NCBI RefSeq assembly: GCF_000516985.1
Contig: NW_006917093.1
Coordinates: forward strand, 4,752,396 to 4,816,395
From: Pestalotiopsis fici W106-1
Lineage: Eukaryota; Ascomycota; Sordariomycetes; Amphisphaeriales; Sporocadaceae
Direction: 5' to 3'
Length of the DNA: 64,000 nt
Shown: positions 12,352-24,370 of the stretch, piece after piece
Position numbering within the stretch: the first letter of the stretch is position 1
Layout of the letters: each line of letters begins with the position of its first letter
Position numbers and translations under genes: made by a program
The notes under the pieces: model-generated
The model's database searches: none
What the model was told of the DNA's origin: nothing
Seen by the model: the letters and a program-made list of their open reading frames with translations, nothing else

Positions 12352-14916
12352 ATGACCCCAGCAGCAGCAGCGGAACGGCGCGGCCTGAAGAGGCGTAGAA
12401 TACCCGTGGCTTGCAGCAGCTGCAGAAACAAAAAGAGTAGAGTTTGTGTATACTCCTGCCAGATATTAGGAGAACATGACTAAATTTTATTCCAGTGCGA
12501 CGGGGCACGACCTAAGTGCTCCAGTTGTGTAGAACATGACTTGGATTGTATATATGTGCAGACTCCCATATCCAGTACAACGCCTGTACCCAGACAGTAA
12601 GTGTTGTTGAGTTTCTTCAGCAATAACACTGATAAGTTCACTAACAAGAACAGATTTCTAGAGCTTGTCGAAACACGTTTGGCCAACTTGGAGAATGAAG
12701 TTCGTCTCCTCAAGAGACAAAATAGGGGCAACTCCAAACACGAGCAAGATGATGAGAATGATGCCATCACTTCAGACTCAACCCGGAGCGATGTAGTGGC
12801 TCACGGAGAACTAGATGAGACACACGCATCGCCCGATGCAACTGATGGCATTGGCTCAATAGAGTTCATGGACGAGAATGACTCGGCATATTTTGGTGAG
12901 CAATCTAGCACCCATCATCTATTAACATTCATTGCTGATTATGATCTAGGGCCATCATCTAATATCACATTCATGCGCAAAATTAGACGTGGACTCACAT
13001 TCGTTTTGAAGGATCGTTCTATACAGCTCGACCCGGTACCCCGGAGGTCAAGGTCCCCGCCTCCGGCCTCGCTGGCGATATCTAGACCTCAGTCCCCCAG
13101 GTCCCGGCCAAGTGACCCCCACCCAAACGGAACTTCCATGGCTGATTCACTCAGTCTCCCATCTCCAGCTGAAGCTCGTACTTTGGTGGAGACATACTTT
13201 GCCACCACTGGAGTTTTGTTTCCCTTTGTTCACAAAGCCACTTTTATGGACACATTTGAGCAAGCCCGGCGAGCAAATTTCAGAACACTGCGGCGCTCAT
13301 GGCTTGCCTTGTTGAATATAATCCTGGCAATGGCTACGACCATCGAGTCGACTTTGTTTATCAGTGCTTCAGATCGAGCAGCACGCGCCGAAGTCTTCTT
13401 TGCCCGATCAGAAGCCTTGTGTATCAAGTTGACCATGAGCGGAACGACTCTTGAAACAGGTATTTCTTGAGACATGAACGAGTTGTTTGAATGAGTGAAT
13501 TCTGACTGATGACAGTACAAACTCTTCTTCTCATGGGGCTGTATCTACAGGGCACCAATCGATCCGTCAAGACGTGGAACATACATGGGCTCGCGGTCAA
13601 GGCTGCGTTCCACCTAGGGTTGCATTCGAACGACTTTTCTCGAAAGTTTTCGGCTATTGACCGTGAAATTCGGGCAAGAACATGGTTCGGCTGTATCGTT
13701 CTTGACAGGTGCGCCCAGAACAGTGTGCAGTTATCCTATTGAGTACCAATTGACATGAATCCAGGACGCTGAGTATGACCTTTGGGCGACCATCTGCCAT
13801 TCCAGATAACTATATTAGGATTCCCCTACCCGAGGGTCTGGGTTTCAGTTCCAGTAAAGATATTGAACAAGAAGATTCAGAGGCTCTAAGCACGGTGTTC
13901 TTCAACGAAACAATGTATGTACACAATTTGCCCAACCAAAGATCCGTACTGATTTGTGGTAGAAAGCTGTACAAAATAATGTGGCTGGTTCTCGAAAGCT
14001 TGTATGAGAGCAACATAGGCTCTCAAGGAGGGACTGGGATGCTTACAATGACATCTGATATTTTGCGAGTCGAGCAGCAATTCATGGAATGGCAGTCATC
14101 ATTGAACCCGGCGCTCACCCTCATAACAGCAAAACATCTTTCTACAGACGAGGAAGAATACTCACTTTCCAAGCGATTGCGAGTCATTCTAAGTCTGAGA
14201 TATCATAATCTCTGCATCCTGGCCTCTCGACCCTTTTTGGACTTTTATTTACACAGAATGGAGCGCCGCGAGCCAGACGATCCCGAGACGTCCATGATAT
14301 TACAACTTGGGAGCCGGTATTGTCGTACGTGTTTTGAGTCGGCCACAAACCTCATCGATCTGATTCATACAATTTTCCACTCATCCAAGCTTTCGCGCAA
14401 GCTGCTGGGTGCCTGGTGGTTCACCTTTTATTACACCTTCAATGCGACTTTGGCCATTGCTGTTGTTATGCTAATCGACCGAGTATGTGGCTCTGAGAAC
14501 CAGAGTATTTCGGGTATCCCAGAGGCAACTTTGAAAGAGTCACTGGACAAAGCAATTGATTGTCTCCCTCTCGTGGACCCTGGCAACCAAATGGTGTCCA
14601 AGTGCACTCAGGTGGCCTCCACTATTCGGCGCTATCTTGAGCTTTTGGGTATGTGCATCATAATCCACCATTACACGCACGACAGTTCCTAATCCAATCA
14701 CCGCTCACAGCATCATCAAATGGTCTCAATGAGCAGCCAATGGTTAGTGGGACGATAGCAGTTGAGGCGGTCGATGTCGATGGAATAGACGCCGCCGTGG
14801 TGGAATTCCCTATTGATCCAAGTCATATTGGGCTCGATTGGTTTCACCAAGGCTTTAATCCAGAATTGCAATCAGATGTAGTCGGCGGGCTCTACGACAT
14901 GGACCTCTTCTGTTGA
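12352..14916 (+). CDS. Zn2Cys6 transcription factor with fungal-specific TF domain
   Basis: Nuclear DNA-binding regulator of the Gal4-type family. Exons 12352-12441, 12496-12596, 12654-12895, 12950-13459, 13516-13708, 13765-13914, 13963-14648 and 14711-14916 join in frame to 725 aa. The binuclear zinc cluster uses C21, C24, C31, C38, C41 and C48 (C-X2-C-X6-C-X6-C-X2-C-X6-C), and intron 1 falls exactly before C31. A short leucine-rich coiled coil (about 64-85, FLELVETRLANLENEVRLL) can serve as dimerisation element. The fungal-specific domain starts near residue 235 (FVHKATF) and includes GRPSAIPDNY near 384. Two introns (12896-12949 and 13915-13962) are stop-free or short and easy to miss. The gene sits head-to-head with the oxygenase and tail-to-tail with the GMC oxidoreductase, so it may be their pathway-specific regulator (inference). 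Confidence 0.93.
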
Positions 14917-15134
14917 GCATTCTACGTCAGGTCTTATCTAATGGTCCCTTGACTAGTAGGTCGGTCATTAATATGTATCCAGACAAGTTCTCACAGGTTT
15001 ATTTGTTGTTCCACTCGGCCGCTCCTTAATATTGCAGTTACCTAACATCGTGTTCCTCTTTTCCACCCTTTCAAACCCAATTTGGAGTAGAAGCAGCCCG
15101 AAAACTGAAGAAAACTGGAAAAAATTACAGTATA

Positions 15135-17048
15135 CTACTGAGGATTGTCTCCGGGAAACATGGCAACTGCAGCCATGCTAGCATTCTTTACCGGCAACCG
15201 AGTCGTTTCCGTCAGACCGCCGCCGCCCTCAAGCTGCTGCAGAATACTCGCGGCTCGTACCGCCAAGGCATACGTCACGCCCATGGGATGTGCACTGGGC
15301 TGGTAGGGGAAAACGCTCCCGTCGACAACTCGGACGTTGGTCGTCCCGTAGACCAACAGGCTGGCGTCGACGGCGCCACCCGCCTCTAGGGGCAGCATCG
15401 GGTTTCCGCCGGTGAGATGCTGAGACGAGCCAGTCTGCTGAAACACGGCGTCGTACCACTGGTCAAACGGCAGCCGATAATCGGGGATCGTGCCCGTAAT
15501 GAGACCGGCCATGGGCTCCGCCGTGGCCAGCACGGCGGTGTAATGCTGTGCGGCCTTGGCGAGGAACCACATGTCCCAGGCTACCTCGGTACCGTTGATG
15601 GTGGCATTGACGGAATTGTAGTTTGGGTTGATGGCCGGGGGGTCCGTCGGGTTGGAGCTGTTGATGCGCACCGTCCCCTGGCTCAGCGGGACGAGATTGT
15701 ACGGCGTCACGTTGGCGACTTGGTACTGCCACGCAAATTCCAAAAGTGGCTGCTCTGTATACCACAGCTCCTTGAAGATGGCAAACTGAGCGTCTGCGAG
15801 CCCTGGAATCGAGTCAGTCTCGTTGAGCCAGGCGGATGCGGCGTCATAGTCCTCTTGCGCGAGAGAAATAGACGCGGGCTCGAGATCGATGAGGTTCTGA
15901 ATATACTGGTTTCCGGTCAGGTTAGCCGCCTCGGCAGCACTTTCGTTGAGCTGGAAGGAGATGGGCAGGTAGTTCATCATGGGGGGATCGCGGAGCGAGG
16001 TGCCGACGTTTTCGTTGTGGACAATCGTCTTGATGCCCAGAGGCGAGAGAATGAGCGGATCGCCGACGCCGCTGTGCTGAAGGATCTGTGGTGACTGGAT
16101 GATACCCGCACTCAGGATTATATGACGCGCGTAGGCTGCATGAGTTGAGTTGGTTCCGCCTATGTCAATGTACTGTACTCCTGAAGCTGTTACATTGCCT
16201 ATAGTTGAGTTCCACATGATCTGTGTGACGTATTTGTTCACCTGCACTTGCAAGTTGGGCCGCTGTTGAACCGTCGTATACACAGAACCCGCAAAGGACC
16301 TCGTGTAATTCGATGGATCAATTGCCAGTGGAAGAAAATTAGGCCCGCGGGCGTCTCCATCATTACCATCGTGGGCTCGGGGCCAACCACTAGCTTCCAA
16401 GCTGGGCTGAACATAGTTTGAGTAAAGGGTGTATACACTCCTCTGGAAAGTAGACTGAATGGGCCCAGCGCCCCCGTGGTACGAGGCATCGTATGGGAGA
16501 TATTGTGCTTCGTATGCCGGTGGAGCGTACATGGTCTCGGACTGCCGGAACGCGGTGGACATGGATGTGTAGTTCCAACCCGTCAGGTTCAATAGTGTTT
16601 CCCAAATGTCGAGCTGCACTTGACTGTCTTCATTGTGAATCATCCAGTTCATGGCCGACGTGCCGCCAATGGTCTTGCCGCGCGGCACGTATTGTGACCC
16701 TCCGGTGCCATTGTCGTAGAGGTATGGCTGGAGCGTGGTCTCTAGACCCCAGTCGTACTCGGTGTGTTGTATAGTACCTGGATCGACGATGAGTATTAGT
16801 TTGACAATACGAATGATTATATCAGACTTATTACCTCGACGCTCTGGATCTGTCACGTTTGGTGTGTTGCGGGCATCGCCACCAGCTTCTAGCACCATTA
16901 CAGAGATATTCGGATTCTCTGTGAGCACCACGGCCAAGAGCAGTCCGGCGGTACCAGCACCAACGATGACGTAGTCATGCGTAACATTTTGGGCAGCACC
17001 AAGGGCAACTAGGAAGAATATCGCTAGATATGTGTGCATGTCGTTCAT
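15135..17048 (-). CDS. Secreted GMC oxidoreductase
   Basis: FAD-dependent glucose-methanol-choline family enzyme that oxidises an alcohol (or aldehyde hydrate). Exons 17048-16835 and 16777-15135 give 618 aa. The N-terminus MNDMHTYLAIFFLVALGAAQ is a good signal peptide, so the enzyme is probably secreted, and many N-x-S/T sites support that. The FAD-binding motif VIVGAGTAGLLLA follows directly, and SAGIIQSPQILQHSGVGD is the second GMC signature. The C-terminal part holds the two active-site histidines in SSQHLTGG and SAHPMG. It resembles the fungal subgroup that includes versicolorin B synthase and patulin synthase rather than classic choline dehydrogenases. It lies 218 bp from the convergent regulator gene, and a role in the same pathway is plausible but unproven. 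Confidence 0.92.
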   Translation of the reverse strand: MNDMHTYLAIFFLVALGAAQNVTHDYVIVGAGTAGLLLAVVLTENPNISVMVLEAGGDARNTPNVTDPERRGNKSDIIIRIVKLILIVDPGTIQHTEYDWGLETTLQPYLYDNGTGGSQYVPRGKTIGGTSAMNWMIHNEDSQVQLDIWETLLNLTGWNYTSMSTAFRQSETMYAPPAYEAQYLPYDASYHGGAGPIQSTFQRSVYTLYSNYVQPSLEASGWPRAHDGNDGDARGPNFLPLAIDPSNYTRSFAGSVYTTVQQRPNLQVQVNKYVTQIMWNSTIGNVTASGVQYIDIGGTNSTHAAYARHIILSAGIIQSPQILQHSGVGDPLILSPLGIKTIVHNENVGTSLRDPPMMNYLPISFQLNESAAEAANLTGNQYIQNLIDLEPASISLAQEDYDAASAWLNETDSIPGLADAQFAIFKELWYTEQPLLEFAWQYQVANVTPYNLVPLSQGTVRINSSNPTDPPAINPNYNSVNATINGTEVAWDMWFLAKAAQHYTAVLATAEPMAGLITGTIPDYRLPFDQWYDAVFQQTGSSQHLTGGNPMLPLEAGGAVDASLLVYGTTNVRVVDGSVFPYQPSAHPMGVTYALAVRAASILQQLEGGGGLTETTRLPVKNASMAAVAMFPGDNPQ

Positions 17049-18415
17049 GTTTCCATCGGACGAAGAAAGTCATGCACCGTCAGTATGATCAAATTGCCAT
17101 GGATATCTTTGTCTCCGGAGCGAGAATGCCAACTCATTTATTTTTCACTGAAGCTGTCGGCCCAGTTTAGCGTCAACTTTGGTGGATTGCTGTATAAATT
17201 GTTTCTGTCACTGATGAGCCATAAGCTTTCGGTGGCTTGATTATGAAATACTTAGAGATATATATCACGCTGAAGTCGCTCTACAGACACCTGAAGACAG
17301 TGCAGCCATGCTGATTTTTCATATTCCTGAACAGAATGATGTTTTGCGCTATCATTCCTGGGCGCAATGGGGAATCAGACATTGATATCACATAAATTTC
17401 CCCAGAAATTCGCCCAGTTTTTCCATTCATACCTATAAGAGAGCCTACGCGCAATGATGAACCGACTCAACTAGAGTGGCAAAATATTCACGACGTGTCG
17501 ATCCATCATCATGGCATAATACAAGACGTCATTTATACATTCTCAAACGCTTCCCATTGGTGAACTCTGCTTAGAACTTCCAACTGCTGTTGCGACTGCA
17601 ATACAACTCTCGAGATGTGCCTCGAGACGAGGGGACATATTTGGATGATGTGGGAGGTGTAAGCAGTTGGAGTAGACAAGAAGTCTTGGAGTAAGCTTGA
17701 AGCCAATAATTATAATCGATTTCTTGTTCTACCTCAGGAATGACATCCCTACATGAGCCAATGCTTCAACAAGAAGAATAAGTTGGCCAGCTGTAGTGGC
17801 ACCGGAAGGCTCGGGTGGGAAGGACTATTGACCAATCGTCGAATGCAGTGGTAAACTTTGGATGAAAGGCATTCAGAAAGACTGAAGAATCCACTACTAT
17901 GGGAGTTCCCGTTTCGAAAGTTTCAGGTAGCCTGGTGATAGTAGATCCTTCAAACGCCCACCTACCAAAATAGTCAATCATCATTGACGCGGGCTTTGTA
18001 ACCAAAATAAACAGAAGTAAACATGACAGACTCTATAGTACGACTATACTAATGTGGCTTAAGTGCATATTGTCTGGTTATGTAGTCGCTGATCTGCAGG
18101 GAGCAGGGGTCTTATGCAGCTAATCATGCAGAACTTTGCCCCACCCCCAGTAGCGGAATCATGCCAGGAAGGAGCAGAAGCTCGCCCGTAATAAGGTGTC
18201 ATTACATCTGAGTGGCTCATGACAGCATAGCAACAAACGGAGCAGAGGGACGAACCTCCGAACCACAACATAAACAATTTGGAGCGCATTTCTGCGGCGC
18301 AATATTACCCTTGCGTGGCTACTGTACTCTACTCATCTACTACACCCTTTAACCTTGAGCAAGCTACAGATCTGATTCCGCGCACCCAAGACAAAAAGAC
18401 AAAAGACAAGAAACC
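17049..18415. other. Intergenic, 1.4 kb
   Basis: Lies between the GMC gene and the USE1-like gene, which are divergently transcribed, so it holds both promoters. A 79-codon ORF at 17766-18005 (-) has no recognised domain. AT content is higher in 17100-17560. No repeats seen. Confidence 0.55.
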
Positions 18416-19576
18416 ATGGCGAGGCTCCATCAAGCTCCCATGACGCCCCGGCGCAGCGTCTCCAATCCCGACTCCTTTACAGATCTGAACCGCCTGCTGG
18501 CCCGACTCCAACAAAGTATCCTGCATGCCGACGCCGAGAGGGAACACCGGCTGCGCACGAGCGAGTACGAGAGGAATAAGGCGAGCATAGTACGACAAAC
18601 CCTGACTGGATACTCGGTATTCGTTGATGCGCTTGTACTTACTGAAACATGTGGCCAGAACCTAGAATACGCACGCACGCTTCTCACCAGGCTCGAACAA
18701 GATGCCCTGAGCATCAAGATCCACACTAGAAGACAGGAGACACAGGCAGACTTGAACAGGAAGCGCTACATTTTTGACCAAATTACGGAGCGACTGGCAG
18801 AGCTGGAGGAGACCAGCATAGACAGCGATGACGACGACGATTCCGATGGCGAGGACATTCTGGGCACAATACAGACGCCGAGCGACAGCTTGGACTCGAC
18901 CAACTCTGACCAACCGATACAGGCATGGACCGACGCGGAAGAAGAGGAAATAGAAGAGGATGAACAAGACGCCGAGGGAGAGAGCTACGCCGACGAGAGC
19001 ACGATAGTACCCGAGTCGAGACGCCACATCCCGGCACCGCAAACAGAGGCAGTAACTCGAGGACCCGAACCACCAAAGCAGGAGCCGTCAGTCACATTGT
19101 CAGCAAGTCAACCAGGCACATCGACCCAGCAGAGCTTGCGATCCCGCGGTGCGCCCGCCCCGCTGCAAAACGATTCGGCCGAGACAACAGCCCGATCCCA
19201 GCTCTTTGGTAACAAGCACTCGTCGCCGACAACGGCGCTGAGCACCAGCGCCACTACCGAGGCCATTCTGGATCACCAGCGGGCCGAGCAAGACAAGCTC
19301 ACCGAGTCTCTGCTGTCGATGGCGCGGACGCTCAAGACGCAGTCTCATGCCTTCCAGAGCGACCTGGAGCAAGAAAAGGACGTCCTGTCTGCAGCTGGTG
19401 CGGGCATGGAAAAGGGCGAGCGCGGAATGGATGCGGCAAGCAGGAGAATGGGCACACTGAGGAAGATGACCGAGGGCAAGGGCTGGTGGGGACGAATGAT
19501 GCTGTATGCCTGGATCTTTGGACTAATGGTCATAGCCATCTTGATCGTTGGAGTCATGCCCAAGTTGAGGTTTTAA
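18416..19576 (+). CDS. USE1: USE1-type SNARE, ER vesicle transport
   Basis: Member of the Use1 SNARE family, which acts at the ER in retrograde Golgi-to-ER vesicle fusion with Ufe1, Sec20 and Sec22. The frame is open from 18416 to 19576 (386 aa), but a 69-nt intron at 18590-18658 (GTACGA...CCAG) is likely: removing it brings YERNKASI next to NLEYARTLLTRLEQD, the arrangement expected in fungal relatives, and gives 363 aa. The N-terminal helical region (about 15-120) is followed by an acidic disordered linker, then a C-terminal SNARE-like heptad region (LTESLLSMARTLKTQSHAF and following) and a tail anchor near the C-terminus (YAWIFGLMVIAILIVGVM). Assignment rests on this layout and on the N-terminal motif. 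The gene is convergent with the BRCT gene. Confidence 0.85.
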   Translation: MARLHQAPMTPRRSVSNPDSFTDLNRLLARLQQSILHADAEREHRLRTSEYERNKASIVRQTLTGYSVFVDALVLTETCGQNLEYARTLLTRLEQDALSIKIHTRRQETQADLNRKRYIFDQITERLAELEETSIDSDDDDDSDGEDILGTIQTPSDSLDSTNSDQPIQAWTDAEEEEIEEDEQDAEGESYADESTIVPESRRHIPAPQTEAVTRGPEPPKQEPSVTLSASQPGTSTQQSLRSRGAPAPLQNDSAETTARSQLFGNKHSSPTTALSTSATTEAILDHQRAEQDKLTESLLSMARTLKTQSHAFQSDLEQEKDVLSAAGAGMEKGERGMDAASRRMGTLRKMTEGKGWWGRMMLYAWIFGLMVIAILIVGVMPKLRF

Positions 19577-20137
19577 AAGGGATAGGCGAAAGACATTTGT
19601 GTCACGACGATCCGGCAATGACTGGATTAACGGAGGATTGGTTCGAGGACAAATTACGACGATACGTGTGCTACCTAGCGAAGCGCAATACAGATCTACG
19701 ATACCCCCCAAGCAACCCGGGACGCATCCTAGGAGCTTTAGGTTTAAATTGATGAAAAGAGATTCGCAATTGCATTTTTGGATGAGCGTCCTATCTACTG
19801 AAAGTAGGTACATTGAAAGTTTAGAGGCTTACAAACCCGAATAACTTGAATCCATGCGCATATTAACAAGGCCATTGGCCAAACCATTGGAGTATCGTCA
19901 CCTCTATCCATCCCAGCCCATCCGAGTCCATTAATGTGATGGCTTCCACCCGACCTGAACGATTTGGATAGCAGGCAACTCATTTGATACCATTTTCCAC
20001 ACCGCAACAACCGAAACTGAGATAAGACGATCTAGCTGGCTTGACAGCATAGACGGCGAGCCAAACGAATTGACACAAAGGCAAGCTATAAAGTTTGAAG
20101 TGTTTCTTGTTTTTTTTTTTATTTTTTAAGGAAACCT
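19577..20137. other. Convergent intergenic region
   Basis: Holds the 3' flanks of the USE1-like and BRCT genes, including an AT-rich tract with a long T run at about 20108-20127. No ORF here looks real. Confidence 0.6.
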
Positions 20138-22542
20138 CTAGTTAGAGTCGGTAGAGTCGGAGTCATGGTCGCTATCGACGGCCATGTCGTCGACCTCGGC
20201 TGCATCCTTGCGCTCATCCTCCTCAAGGGAGCTCTCGAGAGCGTCGTACTTGTCATCGTGATCTCCTTGGAACGCGTTCTGGGATCCTTCATGCTCGGAC
20301 ATATCCTCGCTCACATCGCCCGGGGAGGTGCAAGGGCCGGTGGATGTGGTAGTGGTGGTGGTGGTGGCTGTTTGCTCGTTGGCAGTATCGGTAACCATGA
20401 CCTCGTCCTTGTCCGTGGCGGCGGGGTCGACGGGCGGTGCTGCATTGTCATCCACGTCCATGGTGAGATCAATAGAGAGGGCGGGCGTCGTGGACTTTTC
20501 CTTGTCAACGTTGGTCTGGACTGCTTCTGCTGCCGACGCCTCGGTATTGGCAGTCGTCTCCTCCTCAGCATCGACATCAATGATGCCAGAACCGTTGCCA
20601 AAGATGCCAAGAGCCTCGGGTTTGTGCTCGGGTGCCTTGACCTCTGTTGCCATTTTTGCCTTGAGCAACTTGTTCTCGTCGACGGGGCCGCGCATCATTG
20701 CTAGCTTCTTCTGTACATGGCCGGTGGGCGTGCTCGATGTCGAGTCGCGGGGGCGCTTGAGGGACGACTGAAACTTGGCGGTCTCTGGCTTTTTCGGGGC
20801 CGAAGGTATCGTGACCGGAGTCCATCCCGGGATGGTCTTCGATTGCTCTGGGGTGTGCGGGAGCCTCGGCAATGTCTGGGGTATACTTCCGGCTCCCTCG
20901 ACTCTTCCAGGCTTGGGCGTGATTGGAGTTGAGACAGACTGCTGTGAGAGGGCAGGAGTCAGAGTCCGAGCCGGGGTCGACTTGTTGGAGCTCGGAGCAA
21001 GAGATGATCTCTTTTGTGTAGAAGTCTTGGGAGCCGGTGACTGTCGTGCTGCGCCGGTACCTAGAGCCTGAGACGGTCGTTTCTGCGCCATGCTGGGTAC
21101 TCTCATGTGGTCGAGGAAGCTGCCCCCTGTTGCCGAGTCATCATCGGCATTCTTCGAAGGCCTCAAGGGAAGATTGGCTGGAGGAGGACTGGGAGACTCA
21201 GTATCGTCGTCACTACTGTCCACACTGATGGCCCGCGAAGGAGTCGAAGGAGCAGACTTGTTCCTGGCTGCAATCGTATTGTCCGACTTGGTCTTCGAAG
21301 CACCGGCGGCTGCCTTGCCAGCACCACCAGAAGCCTTGGAGTTGAGAGATGCAGACTCGTCAAGCAGATCTGCTTTGCCACGTGGCTGATTCTCCTCCTA
21401 TTTAACATATCAGCATGTGTTACATGATATTACCGAGACAGAGAAGAGATTCATGGTTCTGAACTTACAGGTAGCTGGTAGTTGTAAGCAGGGCTGTCTT
21501 TGACACGAGCCTCGACCAGGCCTTCCTGGTTGGCAGCCTTGACCCGCTCACTCCACCTGACGCCGGTCTTCTTGAGGAAGATGGAACGGAAACATTCATA
21601 CTCTCGCTGGAAAGTGCCTGCAGTCGCACTGATACGCCAAGGAATGCCTTTCTTCGTGCCCTGCTTGTAGTACTTGCCCGCACAGTGGTAAAGATGCGGT
21701 TGATGGTTATTAGACTCCCATAGCTATTGGTTGGGGGAAATTAATAGGGTCAGTTTCACATGATGTATTACCGAATATAATAGAAGGAACAGAGATGTTC
21801 CATGTTGACTTACCTCCACAGTGAACCTGTCGCCGTCGTGTCCGCTCAATGTGATTGCATACTTGAACTCGGTGCTGTCAGAGTACAGGTGAAACAGGCC
21901 TGTAGATATTACGTCAGTTCGTATCATTCTAAAGTCGCATACCTCTACACTACCAGTGTCCACATATTCCTCATGCGTCTGACTCTTGGCTTTGCCCTTG
22001 CCCTTGCCCTGGGTCTGGGTCTGGCTCTTGGTCTTGGCAGAAGTCTTGTTTGATTCAGACTTTCTGTGTGAGTACTCGGATACCGGCTGTAGCTTGTTTA
22101 GGTTCATGGACTGATCGAACCAATCAGGTTTCAAGACTCTGACGTTCTTGTTCTTCATTGCTTTCTGAACTAATTTGTGGTAGATGAGTGTTAGTCTGGT
22201 CTTCGGTAATCCCACGTCTGACTCTTTCGTCTTTCATCTCATTATTGCCTTTACAGCACAGCATCAAGCCAAAAGGACAAAACAGCGAGGAGAAAGAAGG
22301 AGAGGAATAGGAAACGGGGGAGAACTACAAAAGAAATACTCACTCATAGGACCCTTCTTCTTGAACTGTTCATCGGTGGCCAGAACATGAGTAACCGAGT
22401 CGTCGAAATCGGCAGCGAATGTGCCCTTTCGGAGGGCCAACCAATCTTTGATTTTTGCCTCGGAATGTCCAATATCGCCCGCAACTGCGATGACCATGTT
22501 CTTGAAAATGGGCTGCTCCTTGGGGTTGAGGCTACGACCCAT
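20138..22542 (-). CDS. BRCT-domain protein with WGR-like region and disordered tail
   Basis: Probable nuclear protein of DNA damage signalling or repair; exact role unknown. Exons 22542-22344, 22169-21954, 21899-21814, 21723-21469 and 21397-20138 close in frame to 671 aa. Residues about 12-95 form a BRCT domain (FKNMVIAVAGDIG, later SVTHVLATDEQF and VRVLKPDWFDQSM). A Gln/Lys/Thr low-complexity linker follows (GKGKGKAK). Residues about 139-245 look like a WGR-type or PARP-regulatory fold (KYAITLSG, LYHCAGKYYKQG, AGTFQREYECFRSIFLKKTG); that call is tentative. The remaining 420 residues are Ser/Pro/Thr-rich and acidic, without catalytic motifs. No PARP catalytic domain follows, so this is not a PARP enzyme itself. 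The gene is convergent with the USE1-like gene. Confidence 0.85.
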
Positions 22543-24370
22543 GATGCGTGGGTTGGTCTGAATCGGCGACCAAGAAACCGGTACTGCACAAGGGTGGTGT
22601 GTTATGTGGGTAGACTTGTTGTAGTTGGAGTGCGTAAGCTGAATGAAGAAGAGAAGCCTTGTAGACAATATCGATTACGGTATGGCAACTGTGTGTAGGA
22701 GGGGGTGTTTGAGAGGAAGGAAAGCCGGCCCTGTTGAACTTTGCTTTTGGGCAGGCAGGCTATTGTGGGTTGAAATGGGTGAAAAGATTAAAGTGAAAGA
22801 AGTAAGGGAGGAACACTTCGTCTCGACTGAAATGAATGCGTATGTTGTAAAGTTGCAAGGAGTTGGTCTTTCGATATAGATAAGCAGGTCTGTCTGGTGC
22901 CTTATTCTTCCACTCAATGGTTAATTCCTCGGGTCGAAAAGAATAACGAGAAAGACGGAAGGCAGTTGAGAGGGTAAATTACAAGAGAAAGCCGTGGTGA
23001 AAGATGGACAGTCGATCATTTGCTTGAGGAAGACAGCTGAGGCAGGAACAGAAGAAGGTACAATGACAGGCAACTACTCGTGTTCCAGTAATTGCCAAAT
23101 TATCGTTATGGAAATTGTGAATTCTTGGGCAAGAGAGGACGAAGATAGTATCCGAGCATAGAAGGGCGGATGAAGGCCGATGGGCTTTTGAAAGGAAACT
23201 GATCCTGTCCTGTAGGTGGAACAAGGGTAAAAGAACATGAATTGTTATGCCGGGCGAGAAAGAGTGAAGGAGGAAGCAGGAACATAAGAAAAGTTTTCAC
23301 CAACTGGCTGCTGATATCTTTACTCAAGGCTCGACGAGCCAGGGTAGTTTCGGGAGACGAGGACGATGAAGCGGCTTTCTGGATCAGGCAAGAAGGCTCG
23401 TCTGATGCTTTGGATACTTGTTTGGTTTATCTAAAATTGGAATTGCTTTTGGAAAAGAAAGAATGAGATGGTTTGGGAATGAAGACAGTAGTAGGTGGCT
23501 GGTGGTAAGAGGCAGAGAAAAAGTGGCATGAGAGAGTACCTGGTGTTGAATAGGTAGTTAGGTTCAAGTCGGGGCAGTTGGGTCTGGTTGAAATAGTATC
23601 AGATGAGAGATCAAAGTTTGAATTGACAAGGTAGATACTAAAGATTCAATAGCCTGAGATGAACTTGTTTGTGGAAAGAACCCCAGTGAGACTCAAGGTA
23701 AGAGGCAGATGTAAGTTCAAGTTAATTTTCTTTCCTTTATAGTATCGAGGTCGTCGGCGTGAGGGCGTAGGAACACTGGTTTTTACGAGAATCTCATGTG
23801 TTCCGTGAACACGATCAAAACATTGTGCCAAGGTCATCGGGAATTTGGTCAATTAGGGCACAATATAAAATTCACAAGAAGACTGTCATGTGTGCTACAG
23901 ATGCCTTGTGTGAGGATGAAATCTTTGAGGATGGATTATATGTCGAACTCCGATGTTGAATTAGCTGCGTCTGGATTAGTTGGCAGGTGCAGAATTTCGT
24001 GACTGGAAGGGACTATAACGACGTTTTGCAACTCCAGACGAAGATTCGCCAATAGTGAAATGGCTCCTATCATGGCCAAGTACGGTGGTTATGGCTCAGT
24101 CAAATGTACTGGGCATCATATCTATCTTGTCCATTAGACATGATACCAAGGTATTCAAGTTTGGCCTTGTTTACACAGAAATATTCATTGTCTGCCTTTT
24201 CTTCAATTTTACGTTGTTCTTCATTCAAATACATAATTTCTATCAAACATGGTCTCAACTGTGAATCATCAAGGATATACACCCAGAGAAACAACCGAAC
24301 GCCAACCCAATGCTGCTCGAGACCCGTGACGCAATGTTCCACTTCATCTTTCCTACAAATCGCAATCGCA
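22543..24370. other. Intergenic, 1.8 kb
   Basis: Between the BRCT gene start and the 3' end of the coiled-coil protein gene. Purine-rich on the + strand for much of 22680-23560, so the minus strand has long pyrimidine-rich stretches upstream of the BRCT gene, as expected for a fungal promoter or leader. No credible ORF. Confidence 0.55.

Noticed and set aside
17766..18005. 79-codon minus-strand ORF upstream of USE1-like gene
   Set aside because: Some protein-like runs, but no partner exons, domain or start context; not reported as a gene.
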